A stretch of 64,000 bases of DNA, from positions 1 to 64,000 of the forward strand of contig CAWARA010000035.1 of the NCBI GenBank assembly GCA_963784195.1, in the 5' to 3' direction. This DNA is from CAVQAH01 sp963784195. GTDB lineage: Bacteria; Acidobacteriota; Vicinamibacteria; Vicinamibacterales; 2-12-FULL-66-21. Within the stretch, counting starts at the first letter, position 1; the number at the start of each line of letters is the position of its first letter. Below, piece by piece: positions 9,795 to 19,115 of the stretch. The notes below the pieces were generated by a model. That model was not told the DNA's origin. It saw only the letters and a list, made by a program, of their open reading frames with translations, and did not search any database. A program made the position numbers and the translations under genes.

Positions 9795-9871
9795 GGCAAT
9801 GGGCGATGGGCGATGGCGATGCGATTCGATCGCCGATTTCCGATTGCCATTGCCCATCGCCCATTGCCCAT
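9795..9871. repeat. GGGCGAT-type hairpin between convergent genes
   Basis: Left arm 9795-9830 (GGCAATGGGCGATGGGCGATGG then GATTCGATCG) and right arm 9831-9871 (CGATTGCCATTGCCCATCGCCCATTGCCCAT). It fills the gap between the ATP-grasp stop and the methyltransferase stop, ending exactly at the latter (9872). Confidence 0.9.
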
Positions 9872-10402
9872 CTACCTGGAAGCGATCGTCCACAGGTAGA
9901 GCGTGACCTCGTCGCCGCGCTCGCTGGTGAACTGATCAACCTTGTCGGCCGGCCAGTCGGCGCCCATGCTGAAGGCGTGCGACACGATGCGCGCACCCGG
10001 ACCGAGCTGCGACTGCAACATGGGGCGGAGCTTCGCGTTGGACGAGCTCAGCAGGAACAACGTGACGACCGTCGCACGCGACACGTCGGCCTTCATCACG
10101 TCTTCGAGACGAAACTCGACCAGGTGCTCCACGCCGGCGGCCTTCGCGTTCGCCCGCGACTCCTCGATTCGGCGCGGGTCGATGTCGATGCCGACCGCGC
10201 GCGCACCATACTTGGCGGCCGCGGCGATCGGAATGCGGCCGTCGCCGCACCCGAGGTCGTAGACGACGTCGTTCCTGGTGACCTTCGCCAGCTCGAGCAT
10301 GCGCACGACGACGTCGGGAGGGGTCGGGACGTAAGGAGCTAAGCTCTGCCGTGGCAGAAAGGCGATCGTGAGCCCCAGGACGAGCGTTCCGAGCCTCAAC
10401 AT
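9872..10402 (-). CDS. secreted or anchored SAM-dependent methyltransferase
   Basis: A class I methyltransferase-fold protein of about 176 residues with motif I VYDLGCGDGRIPIAAA, the acidic end of strand 2 (AVGIDIDPRR) and a later VVTLFLLSS in place of the usual motif IV. Its start is a hydrophobic signal or anchor (MLRLGTLVLGLTIAFLPRQ), so it may act outside the cytoplasm or at the membrane, which is odd for a SAM enzyme. I use the ATG at 10402 because TATGAT lies six bases upstream with TTGGTT at 18-base spacing; a start at 10438 would sit inside that promoter. The substrate is unknown. Similar stand-alone proteins of this size are common in Acidobacteriota. Confidence 0.8.
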   Translation of the reverse strand: MLRLGTLVLGLTIAFLPRQSLAPYVPTPPDVVVRMLELAKVTRNDVVYDLGCGDGRIPIAAAAKYGARAVGIDIDPRRIEESRANAKAAGVEHLVEFRLEDVMKADVSRATVVTLFLLSSSNAKLRPMLQSQLGPGARIVSHAFSMGADWPADKVDQFTSERGDEVTLYLWTIASR

Positions 10403-10408
10403 CCGATC

Positions 10409-10438
10409 ATCATAGGAGTTCCCCCAGGTGTTAACCAA
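10409..10438 (-). promoter_or_regulatory. sigma70-type promoter of the methyltransferase
   Basis: TTGGTT (10438-10433) and TATGAT (10414-10409) on the minus strand, 18-base spacer. The -10 ends six bases before the ATG, giving a leaderless message. Confidence 0.6.
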
Positions 10439-10484
10439 CGCTGACAGTGCGCTCGGGCATTCGGCCGCAAATCATTCCCGGGAT

Positions 10485-10602
10485 GGCGGTTAGGCAGGAG
10501 CAGACGGGTCGGCTGCCTGAAAACGGCAGACGAAAGCCGCCGTGTCGATGCTCGTCGGAGGTGCCCAAAACTGCAAAAACCCCCGTTTTTTCAGTGTTTT
10601 TC
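10485..10602 (+). ncRNA. possible small structured RNA with terminator-like end
   Basis: GGCGG (10485) can pair with CCGCC (10537-10541), enclosing AGGCAG/CTGCCT (10492-10497 with 10513-10518) or, alternatively, CTGCC with GGCAG (10513-10529). Downstream, AAAACTGCAAAAAC (10567-10580) pairs across CCCC with GTTTTTTCAGTGTTTT (10585-10600), followed by T residues, like an intrinsic terminator. The block lies upstream of the carD promoter, so it is not a carD leader. I matched it to no known RNA family. Confidence 0.3.
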
Positions 10603-10603
10603 G

Positions 10604-10632
10604 TTGCCGTGCGGTATGAACTTCGGTATACT
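10604..10632 (+). promoter_or_regulatory. sigma70-type promoter of carD-like gene
   Basis: TTGCCG (10604-10609) and TATACT (10627-10632) with an ideal 17-base spacer. Transcription should start near 10639, giving a leader of about 50 bases. It is the best-formed promoter in the window and rules out any protein start upstream of 10640. Confidence 0.7.
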
Positions 10633-10690
10633 GAATGAACTGCTCGTCGGGCTCACTCCTAACCGACTCACCTTACTCTGTGGGGGACAT

Positions 10691-11275
10691 GTGACATTCG
10701 AGGTTGGTGACAAGGTCATTTACCCAAATCATGGACTCGGCGTCGTTCAAGGCATCGAAACAAAAACAATCCTAGGCACCACCTGCGGCTTCTACCATCT
10801 GCGGATGGTCGCGAACGAGACGACAGTGCTCGTTCCGGTCGACAACGTTGACGGCGTCGGGCTCCGGCGCGCGATCAACGACGAAGAGATCGAAAGGCTC
10901 TTCTCCCTCCTCGGCGACGGCAAGATCGACAATCACCAGAACTGGAAAGGGCGCTTCAAGGACAATTCGGACCGGATGCGTACCGGCTCGATCTACGACG
11001 TCGTAGAAGTCCTGAAGAGCCTGACGTTCCTCTCGCGCTCGAAGAACCTGTCGTTCCGCGAGAAACGGATGCTCGATCGCGCCAAGTTCCTCGTCATCTC
11101 GGAAATCTCCGAGGTGTCGCGAGAGAACACGACGATGGTGGAAGACAAGGTCGATCGCGCGCTGGAGCGTTGCTTCACGATGAAGAACCGCTCCATCGCC
11201 CGCGCGAAAGCGGCGAAGGCGTCAGCGGCTACGACGACGCGCGTCACCGCGCGTCGGACGGCCAAGGCGTCCTGA
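10691..11275 (+). CDS. carD: CarD-family transcription regulator
   Basis: About 194 residues, matching CarD/CdnL proteins. They bind the RNA polymerase beta subunit and stabilise the open promoter complex, especially at rRNA genes. The start FEVGDKVIYPNHGLGVVQGI is the Tudor-like RNA-polymerase-interaction domain (1-60), and the helical DNA-binding half follows (60-165, SLTFLSRSKNLSFREKRML). The tail (AKAAKASAATTTRVTARRTAKAS) is basic and Ala/Thr-rich, like the tails of some myxobacterial and spirochaetal members. I start at the GTG at 10691, behind GGGGG and in the usual family position. An intrinsic terminator follows at 11301-11334. It is a stand-alone gene with its own promoter. Confidence 0.93.
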   Translation: MTFEVGDKVIYPNHGLGVVQGIETKTILGTTCGFYHLRMVANETTVLVPVDNVDGVGLRRAINDEEIERLFSLLGDGKIDNHQNWKGRFKDNSDRMRTGSIYDVVEVLKSLTFLSRSKNLSFREKRMLDRAKFLVISEISEVSRENTTMVEDKVDRALERCFTMKNRSIARAKAAKASAATTTRVTARRTAKAS

Positions 11276-11300
11276 GCATCTCGGGATTCCGCACGATTCA

Positions 11301-11334
11301 GGCCGGGAGCTGACCGCAGCTTCCGGCCTTTTTT
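11301..11334 (+). terminator. intrinsic terminator of carD
   Basis: GGCCGGgAGCTG (11301-11312), loop ACCG, CAGCTtCCGGCC (11317-11328), then TTTTTT. This is the only classical hairpin-plus-U terminator on the plus strand that I found. It abuts the stop of the convergent gene. Confidence 0.85.
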
Positions 11335-11866
11335 ATTTGTCCACGCGCACGGAATTCATGAACGCGTCCAGGGCGTCCTTCCAGCGCGTCATCGTTTTCG
11401 CAGGTCCCACAGCTTTGACGAAATAGGGACCGCGCGGCGTCGTGACGACAGCCGCTCGCATCCAGAAACCCGGCTTGTTGTGGCGCTCGCTGGATCCCGG
11501 CCGCACCTCCGCGACGTACGTCCCGGCCAAATCCAGCGTCGTGACGCTCAGGCCGTTGACGGTACGCGTGGCGCGCGTCGCCACGTCACGTGACGCCCGT
11601 CCGTCCGGCTGCTGCATCTGCCCGAGCCAGCGCTCGATGTTCGCGTCGACGCTGCCGCCGGTTCCGCCGAAGAAATAGACGATCAGTTCGCCGTCTTCCG
11701 GATCTCCAGCCGCTTTCGGCAACACGTATTCCGCAACCCGCATGCCGGACGCTGCCGGCCGGGAGGTCCACTCCGGCGGAGCCGTGAAGCGCAGAGCGCC
11801 TGCGGCGGGCGTCTGGAGGACGGTCAGCGTGACCAGCGTCATCAGCAGCGGCATCATGTCGGGCAT
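11333..11866 (-). CDS. secreted protein of unknown function
   Basis: A 177-residue protein with a signal peptide (MMPLLMTLVTLTVLQTPAAGA). The mature part alternates strands (LRFTAPPEWTSRPAAS, GELIVYFFGGTGGSVDANIERWLGQM, GLSVTTLDLAGTYV, GPYFVKAVGPAKTMTRWKDALDAFMNS) in a layout typical of small periplasmic stress-response-like domains conserved in Acidobacteriota. I recognise no catalytic motif. The ATG at 11866 overlaps a possible -10 (TACGAT), so the in-frame ATG at 11857 may be the real start. It is divergent from plsC and shares the carD terminator at its 3' end. Confidence 0.72.
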   Translation of the reverse strand: MPDMMPLLMTLVTLTVLQTPAAGALRFTAPPEWTSRPAASGMRVAEYVLPKAAGDPEDGELIVYFFGGTGGSVDANIERWLGQMQQPDGRASRDVATRATRTVNGLSVTTLDLAGTYVAEVRPGSSERHNKPGFWMRAAVVTTPRGPYFVKAVGPAKTMTRWKDALDAFMNSVRVDK

Positions 11867-11907
11867 CGTAGCATGCAGGCTTTTTTTGTATCATCGCATC
11901 TCCGCCT

Positions 11908-12654
11908 GTGCCCGATTCCCCTTTGGCCACCGCAGTGGCCGCCGTCCGGTCGCTGGCGGCCTACGTCACCGTCTCGCTCTACGTGCTCATCGTCGGTGCG
12001 CCGTTCGTGCTGTTCGCGCTGATCATCGGGAGCCCCGCCATCCTGTATCGCGTCGGTCTCGTCGGAGTGAACCTGGGACTCTGGCTGAGTGGAATCAAGA
12101 TGCGCGTCGAGGGCGGCCATCACATCCAGCGGGAGCGCGCAGCCGTCTATGCCGTCAACCACGCCAGCAACGTCGAGCCCCCAATCGTCTTCCGCGCGCT
12201 TCGTGACCTGTTCCCCCGTTTGCGGATCCTCTACAAGGCCGAGCTGCGCAAGCTGCCGATCCTGACCCGCGCATTCGATCTCGCCGGCTTCGTGCCGCTC
12301 GAGCGCGGCAATCGGGATCAGAGCCTGCCGGCAATCGAACGGGCGGCGGAGGCACTCAGGGCGGGCAACTCGTTTCTCATCTTCCCCGAAGGCACGCGCA
12401 GCCGAACAGGTCAGCTGCTGCCGTTCAAGAAGGGCGGATTCATCATGGCCCTCCAGGGCCAGGCGCCGGTCGTTCCGGTGGCGATTTCCGGCGCGCGGTC
12501 GGCCATGCGCAAGGGGAGCCCGATCATCCGCCCGGTGACGGTGACGGTCCGTTTTGGCGAGCCAGTCGAGACGGCCGGAATGACGCTCGACGACCGCGAT
12601 CGGCTGGTGGCCAGCGTCCGCGGAAGGGTTGAGGCGCTGCTCGCCGAAGTGTAA
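11908..12654 (+). CDS. 1-acyl-sn-glycerol-3-phosphate acyltransferase (PlsC family)
   Basis: A 248-residue acyltransferase of the PlsC/LPLAT family, which makes phosphatidic acid at the inner membrane. The membrane-spanning N-terminus (15-58) is followed by block I NHASNVEPP (H85-E90), block II (LERGNRD, about 131), block III FPEGTRSRTG (159-168) and block IV VPVAISGARSA (about 187). The catalytic motif is normally HX4D; here the acidic residue is Glu (HX4E), a conservative but unusual change. The GTG start is supported by TATCAT at 11889-11894. The next gene, DUF4126, follows after 89 bases. Confidence 0.9.
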   Translation: MPDSPLATAVAAVRSLAAYVTVSLYVLIVGAPFVLFALIIGSPAILYRVGLVGVNLGLWLSGIKMRVEGGHHIQRERAAVYAVNHASNVEPPIVFRALRDLFPRLRILYKAELRKLPILTRAFDLAGFVPLERGNRDQSLPAIERAAEALRAGNSFLIFPEGTRSRTGQLLPFKKGGFIMALQGQAPVVPVAISGARSAMRKGSPIIRPVTVTVRFGEPVETAGMTLDDRDRLVASVRGRVEALLAEV

Positions 12655-12724
12655 TCTAGAAGAGCGCCTCTTCGCGGACCTGGTCCGGCCGCTCCGTTGT
12701 CGCGGCCGGCTTGTAATCGAACGC

Positions 12725-12739
12725 ACCTGAGGATCAGGT
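12725..12739. promoter_or_regulatory. small hairpin over the DUF4126 ribosome site
   Basis: ACCTGA-GGA-TCAGGT forms a 6-bp stem with a 3-base loop ending four bases before the ATG at 12744. It contains the Shine-Dalgarno GAGGA, so it could limit translation. Confidence 0.4.
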
Positions 12740-12743
12740 CGCC

Positions 12744-13334
12744 ATGATCGAAACACTTGCTGCACTCGGACGGACGCTCGGCTTTTCGTTCGCGGCCGGC
12801 ATCAACCTGTACGCCACCGTGGCGATTCTCGGGTTGGCCAAGCGATACGGTTGGGTGGCGCTGCCGGATCAGTTCGCGGTCTTCGACAACGACGTCGTGA
12901 TCGGCACGGCGCTCGTCCTCTACGTCATCGAATTCGTCGCCGACAAGATCCCGTGGGTCGATTCGATCTGGGACGCCGTTCACACGGTGATCCGCCCGAT
13001 CGGCGGCGCGCTGATCGCCGTGAACACGCTCGGCGATCCGAGCCCGACGATGGAAGGCCTGGTGGCGCTGCTCGGCGGAACCGTCGCGGCAGGATCGCAC
13101 TTCAGCAAGGCCGGCACGCGCGCCGTCGCGAACACCAGCCCTGAGCCGTTCTCGAACTGGGCGCTGAGCCTCACCGAAGACATTTTCGTCCTCGGTCTCG
13201 CGGCGCTGGCGTTGAAGTACCCCGCCGCTGCAGCGATCGTCGTGATCGTCTCGCTTGTTCTGATCATCACCTTCGCCACCTGGTTCTTCCGCGCGATCAA
13301 AAGGCGTTGGGGGCGGACAGAGGCGATCGCGTAG
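12744..13334 (+). CDS. DUF4126 family membrane protein
   Basis: A 196-residue integral membrane protein of the DUF4126 family, function unknown. The family signature GFSFAAGINLYATVAILGLAKRYG is near the start (about 10-33), followed by the loop with DNDVVIG, a helix VLYVIEFVADKIPWVDSIWD and PIGGALIA. Two hydrophobic helices form the C-terminal half (about 140-186) before a basic end. These proteins are found widely in Acidobacteriota, Proteobacteria and Verrucomicrobia near lipid or cell-wall genes. It probably shares transcription with plsC upstream. A TTCGTRG hairpin follows its stop. Confidence 0.85.
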   Translation: MIETLAALGRTLGFSFAAGINLYATVAILGLAKRYGWVALPDQFAVFDNDVVIGTALVLYVIEFVADKIPWVDSIWDAVHTVIRPIGGALIAVNTLGDPSPTMEGLVALLGGTVAAGSHFSKAGTRAVANTSPEPFSNWALSLTEDIFVLGLAALALKYPAAAAIVVIVSLVLIITFATWFFRAIKRRWGRTEAIA

Positions 13335-13352
13335 TTTGTCTGGTATCACGCT

Positions 13353-13464
13353 GCCGTAGTTCGTGCTCGTCGCTCGTCGCTCGAAAACCCTCCCGGTGCT
13401 GTTTGGCTCTACGAGCCACGAGCCACGAGCCACGAGCTACGAACCACGAACTACGAACCACGGC
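13353..13464. repeat. TTCGTRG-type hairpin between convergent genes
   Basis: Left arm 13353-13388 (CCGTAGTTCGTGCTCGTCGC and so on) and right arm 13405-13463 (GAGCCACGAGCCACGAGCTA, then CGAACCACGAACTACG) are complementary in words but unequal in length, as if the tandem units had expanded on one side. It fills the convergent gap. Confidence 0.9.
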
Positions 13465-13472
13465 GGTGTTCT

Positions 13473-14626
13473 TTAGGAGCCAACAGAAAACGTCAGCGTC
13501 CACGGCTGCAGTGGCTCGCCGGTCGTGGACGTGATGCCTTCCAGCAGTTCGACCTTGACCGTCTGAAACCGCTCCAGTGGCGCCGTGAACTTGATCTCCA
13601 GCGCGCGGTTGCCGGGGTTGTATCTCGTTGCGACGACGGGCGGCGCTGGCGTTTCGCCTTTTGCGGGTGGCACGTAGACGGCGCGTACGCGATCTTTGAA
13701 CGACTTCGGGTCCATATCGCGGGAGAACTGGATCCTGACGGTCGTGCTTCTATCGACACCCGTGTCGTCGGGTACCGGTGCGCTGAAGATCACCGTCGGC
13801 GGCGGTTCCTTCGGCACCACGGGCACTTCCACTTCAACCGGCGCGTCACTCACCGGGGCGGTCTGCTCGAGCATCTTCGCCTCGAGCCAGACCGTGTTGC
13901 CCTCGACGTGAATGATGCCGCCGACGTTGAGCCACCGGCCCGTATCGACGCGCGCGCCGGGGTCGAGGTCGAAACCCTTTCCGCGCGGCCGCAGGCCGCT
14001 GACCCAGATTGACGCGTCCGCCGATTGCAGCACGAAATCCCACTTGGACTTGTTCAGCGGCGTCGGAAGATCGCCGTAGAGGTTCCGTCCCCTGAACCGG
14101 CCCGAGAGGTTGACCTCGCGATTGTTGTAGGTATTTGGATCGAGCACGATGGCGCGCAGGGACGGTGTGGCGGGCACAGCCGGATCCATGATGCTGGCGC
14201 CGAGGATCACGTAGATCTCGTCGCGGGCCGGCCACCGGCCGTTGGTGGTCGCTTCCAGGATCCTGGTGAAATCGTAGGTGGCAAAACGCCCATCGTCCCT
14301 GGTCACTCGTCCGAGATCCCAGAACTCTCCGCGAATCTCGCCATCACTCCGGGTTGGCCGCTCGCGCCAGAAGATGAAGAGTTGCGGAGGTGTCTGACGT
14401 TTTGCCGCAACCGCTTCGTCGACAGGAATTTCGAGGCGGCCCTGATCGCCGGCCTCGAGGACCTTTCCTCGCACGGCCACGCGCTTGCCGTGAAAGAACA
14501 AGGCGGACGTGACCAGCGCCTCCGGCGTGGTGGCAATCCGGTTCGACGGCTGCGCGAGCATGGGGCCGCCAGCAAGACTGGCGAAGCCCACGCAGGCGGC
14601 GATTGCGATGATGCGTGAACGCAGCA

Positions 14627-14627
<1 letters not shown>
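13473..14627 (-). CDS. secreted protein with C-terminal Ig-like (SbsA/Big_5) domain
   Basis: A 384-residue protein with a signal peptide (1-25, ends MLAQP). Residues 30-140 hold an OB-like strand region (LFFHGKRVAVRGKVLE), and a second similar unit follows at about 160-250 (NNREVNLSGRFRGRNLYGDLP). The last 110 residues resemble a bacterial Ig-like domain of the SbsA type: VPDDTGVDRSTTVRIQFSRD and VELLEGITSTTGEPLQPWTL. It is probably periplasmic or surface-exposed and binds rather than cleaves. The GTG start overlaps the TAG stop of the OPT transporter gene (TAGTG), so the two are translationally coupled and may act together. Confidence 0.8.
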
Positions 14628-16585
<1,958 letters not shown>

Positions 16586-16595
16586 ACGGCCGGGA

Positions 16596-16601
16596 ATATT
16601 A
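16596..16601 (-). promoter_or_regulatory. -10 element of the OPT gene
   Basis: TAATAT on the minus strand, ten bases before the ATG at 16585. The start site would fall within about four bases of the ATG. Confidence 0.5.
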
Positions 16602-16642
16602 GCAGCAAGCCGTTCCGTGTGGCCCTGAGGCGTTTTCTGGCC

Positions 16643-16648
16643 TAGAAT
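16643..16648 (+). promoter_or_regulatory. -10 element of rex
   Basis: TAGAAT ends nine bases before the GTG at 16658, consistent with a leaderless message. TTGTG-N9-CACAA at 16656-16674 overlaps the start codon and resembles a Rex operator with one base too many in the centre. Confidence 0.5.
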
Positions 16649-16657
16649 CGTCTCTTT

Positions 16658-17395
16658 GTGAAGAAACGGCACAAGCTCCCCGGCCCCGGGCCGGACCCGA
16701 CCCAGGACAAGCAGCCCGCCAGCCCGTTGTCATCGCTGAAAAACGGTTGGGGCCGCGACGGCGTCGAGTCGGTCTCCGAGCTGACGACCAATCGGCTCTC
16801 CGTCTACCTCCGGTGCCTCACTCAGCTCGACGCCGCCGGCGTGCGCACCGTCTCGTCGCACGCGCTCGCCGAGCAGTTCCATCTCAACGCTGCGCAGATC
16901 CGCAAGGACCTGGCGCACTTCGGCGAGTTCGGCGTTCGCGGCGTCGGCTACTACGTCAAGGAGCTGCGCCGGCATCTCCGGCAGATCCTGGGACTCGACA
17001 AACGCGTGCGCGTCGCGATCATGGGAGCGGGCAATCTCGGGCTTGCCCTCGCCGACTATCCCGGTTTCCGTGTGGAAGGGTTCGAAATCGCGGCGCTCTT
17101 CGACTCCATGCGTGGCAAGATCGGCGAGCACTCGCGCGGTGGCGTTCCCATCCACGACATCCGCGACTTCCGGCGCATCGTCCGCCGCGAACAGATCACG
17201 ATTGCCGTCGTCGCAGTCCCGGCCGCTGCAGCACAGACCGTGGTCAATACGGTCGTGGCCGCAGGGATCAAAGCGATCCTCAATTTTTCTCCTGGCGCGC
17301 TCCAGGTGCCCCCGGACGTCAAGCTGAAGAGCGTGGACCTGACCGTGTCGCTCGAGAGCCTGACGTTCTTTCTGGCGCAGGGGGAGGTAGAGTGA
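16658..17395 (+). CDS. rex: redox-sensing repressor Rex
   Basis: A 245-residue Rex protein, which senses the NADH/NAD+ ratio and represses fermentative or respiratory genes. The winged helix is at about 40-110 (TNRLSVYLRCL, SSHALAEQFHLNAAQIRKDLAHFGEFGVRGVGYYV). The Rossmann domain follows with the dinucleotide loop IMGAGNLGLALADY (about 118-131). The N-terminal 35 residues are an added proline- and lysine-rich extension not found in the usual 210-residue proteins. A GTG start follows a -10 at nine bases. An ACGTGC repeat sits right behind the stop, then moaC. Confidence 0.95.
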   Translation: MKKRHKLPGPGPDPTQDKQPASPLSSLKNGWGRDGVESVSELTTNRLSVYLRCLTQLDAAGVRTVSSHALAEQFHLNAAQIRKDLAHFGEFGVRGVGYYVKELRRHLRQILGLDKRVRVAIMGAGNLGLALADYPGFRVEGFEIAALFDSMRGKIGEHSRGGVPIHDIRDFRRIVRREQITIAVVAVPAAAAQTVVNTVVAAGIKAILNFSPGALQVPPDVKLKSVDLTVSLESLTFFLAQGEVE

Positions 17396-17396
17396 A

Positions 17397-17463
17397 GACG
17401 TGCGACGTGCCACGTGCCACGTGCCACGTGCCACGTGCGACGTGCCGACGTGCGACGTGCACG
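17397..17463. repeat. ACGTGC-type tandem repeat behind rex
   Basis: Seven or eight copies of ACGTGCC/ACGTGCG, many carrying CACGTG. Same class as 456-531. A short GGCAATCCGCAATTG stretch continues to 17512. Confidence 0.85.
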
Positions 17464-17513
17464 GAGAATCGGAGATGGGTTGAGTCGGGGCCAATCGGCA
17501 ATCCGCAATTGAG

Positions 17514-17991
17514 ATGAAGAAGCTGACGCACGTTGATTCGCGGGGTGATGTCCGGATGGTGGACGTCAGTGGCAAGCCTGTGTCGGCTCGGGAGGCGGTC
17601 GCGCGTGGGAGGATTAGCATCTCGAAGGCCGCGCTGCGGCTGATTCGCGCGGGCGCGTCTGAAGAAGGGCGATCCGCTGCAGACGGCGCGGCTGGCCGGC
17701 GTGATGGCGGCGAAGCGAACGGCCGACCTCATCCCCCTCTGTCACCCGCTCCCGCTGACGCACGCCGACGTCACACTGACCGCGATCCGCGATGGTTATG
17801 AAATCGAGGCGCGTGTGAGGACGACTGCGCAGACCGGGGTGGAGATGGAAGCGCTGACCGCGGTTTCCGTGGCGGCGCTGACGATCTACGACATGGTCAA
17901 GGCGGTGGACAAATCAATGGTCATCGGCGAGATCCGGCTCGTCGAGAAGCGCAAGACGCCGATCGTTCCGGGAACCTTGGCCGGCTCGTGA
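17514..17991 (+). CDS. moaC: cyclic pyranopterin monophosphate synthase MoaC, frameshifted
   Basis: MoaC converts the GTP-derived 3',8-cyclo intermediate to cyclic pyranopterin monophosphate in molybdenum cofactor synthesis. Residues before the break (LTHVDSRGDVRMVDVSGKPV, then SAREAVARGRISIS) and after it (MAAKRTADLIPLCHPLPLTH, VEMEALTAVSVAALTIYDM, KAVDKSMVIGEIRLVEK) match the family throughout, including the HPL catalytic region and the KK-like lysines at the end. The reading frame shifts by one base between about 17650 and 17662: the expected KKGDPLQTARLAGV appears only in the next frame. No other moa gene is in the window. The stop overlaps the next gene's start (GTGA). A sequencing indel is the likely cause. 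Confidence 0.88.
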
Positions 17992-18968
17992 ACGTCCTCG
18001 TCGCTATTTACAGCCCGTTCGTGATGTGGAACATACCGGTCGAGTACATCGAACGGCTGAGGCGTGAGTTTCCGTCTCACACATTTCTCCACGCCAACGA
18101 CGACGACGAGGCCGAGCGGCTGATCGGCCCGGCTGAAGTCGCGTTCTCGTCGCAGATCACCAGGGAGCAGCTGGCAGCGGCGCCAGGCCTGCGGTGGATT
18201 CACAGTCCGGCGGCAGGCGTTGGCGGCATGCTGTTTCCGGAAATGGTGAACGGGCCCGTCGCGATCACGAATTCCAAGGGCATGTCTGCCGACACCATGG
18301 CCGAACACGTGCTGGCGGTGACGCTCGCACTGTTCCGCCGTTTGCCTGAGGCCCTCGCCAGTCAGCGGAGCCGGGAGTGGTCGCAGGACGCCATTGGTCT
18401 TCAGGGTAACCGGATGATCGCCGGCTCGCGAGTCCTGGTGATCGGCCTGGGCGCGATCGGCGCGGCCGTGGCGCAACGCATGGCGCAGCTCGGGGCGACG
18501 GTCACCGGCGTGCGGCGCACCCCGCGTGCGGACGCAGTGGAAGGCGTCTCGTGGGTGATCGGGACGGACGGTCTCCACGCCGCGCTGCCGGATGCGGATG
18601 TGATCGTCGTGTGCGCCCCGCACACGCGCGACACCCGCGGGCTCATCGGCGAGCGGGAGCTCCGGCTCATGTCACCGCGGGCGGTCCTCGTGAACGTCAG
18701 CCGCGGACAGCTGATCGACGAGCGGGCGCTCGTCACGGCGCTGCGCGAGCGGCGCATCGAGTCAGCAGCGCTGGACGTATTCGATCAGGAGCCGCTGCCG
18801 CCGGACAATCCGCTCTGGACGCTGCCGAACGTCCTCATCACCCCTCACACTTCAGGATTCCGCCTCGATCACTGGGACGCGGCGACCGCGATCTTCGTCG
18901 AGAACCTCCGCCGGTACGACGCCGGCCGCCCGCTGCTGAATCTCGTCGACAAGACTGCCGGTTACTGA
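17988..18968 (+). CDS. D-isomer specific 2-hydroxyacid dehydrogenase
   Basis: A 326-residue NAD-dependent dehydrogenase of the D-2-hydroxyacid family (glyoxylate/hydroxypyruvate reductase-like). The nucleotide-binding domain begins with VLVIGLGAIGAAVAQRMAQL (about 148-167). The catalytic Arg lies in NVSRGQLID (about 235), the Glu in LDVFDQEPLP (about 262) and the His in ITPHTSGF (about 287). The substrate-binding half carries the family SPAAGVGGMLFPEM loop (about 68-81) and NSKGMSADTMAEHVLAV. It starts with a GTG overlapping the moaC stop, so it is co-translated, though the two share no known pathway. A TTCGTRG hairpin follows the stop. Confidence 0.9.
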   Translation: MNVLVAIYSPFVMWNIPVEYIERLRREFPSHTFLHANDDDEAERLIGPAEVAFSSQITREQLAAAPGLRWIHSPAAGVGGMLFPEMVNGPVAITNSKGMSADTMAEHVLAVTLALFRRLPEALASQRSREWSQDAIGLQGNRMIAGSRVLVIGLGAIGAAVAQRMAQLGATVTGVRRTPRADAVEGVSWVIGTDGLHAALPDADVIVVCAPHTRDTRGLIGERELRLMSPRAVLVNVSRGQLIDERALVTALRERRIESAALDVFDQEPLPPDNPLWTLPNVLITPHTSGFRLDHWDAATAIFVENLRRYDAGRPLLNLVDKTAGY

Positions 18969-18982
18969 GTCAAGACATTCTG

Positions 18983-19080
18983 CCGCAGTCCGTGGTTCGT
19001 AGTTCGTCGCTCGTGGCTCGTAGAGCCGCTTCGGCGCGTTGGGCTCTGCGAGCGACGAGCGACGGACCACGAACCACGGC
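18983..19080. repeat. TTCGTRG-type hairpin behind the dehydrogenase
   Basis: Left arm 18983-19027 (CCGTGGTTCGTAGTTCGTCG then CTCGTGGCTCGTAGAGCC) and right arm 19041-19080 (GGGCTCTGCGAGCGACGAGC, GACGGACCACGAACCACGG). It lies 14 bases after the stop and just before the -10 of the next gene. Confidence 0.9.
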
Positions 19081-19101
19081 ACAGTGTCTATGCGAACCTC
19101 G

Positions 19102-19107
19102 TATAAT
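19102..19107 (+). promoter_or_regulatory. -10 element of the acyl-CoA synthetase gene
   Basis: A perfect TATAAT, eight bases before the GTG at 19116, so a leaderless message is expected. The region upstream of it is the right arm of a repeat hairpin, with no -35. Confidence 0.6.
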
Positions 19108-19115
19108 CTGACGCC

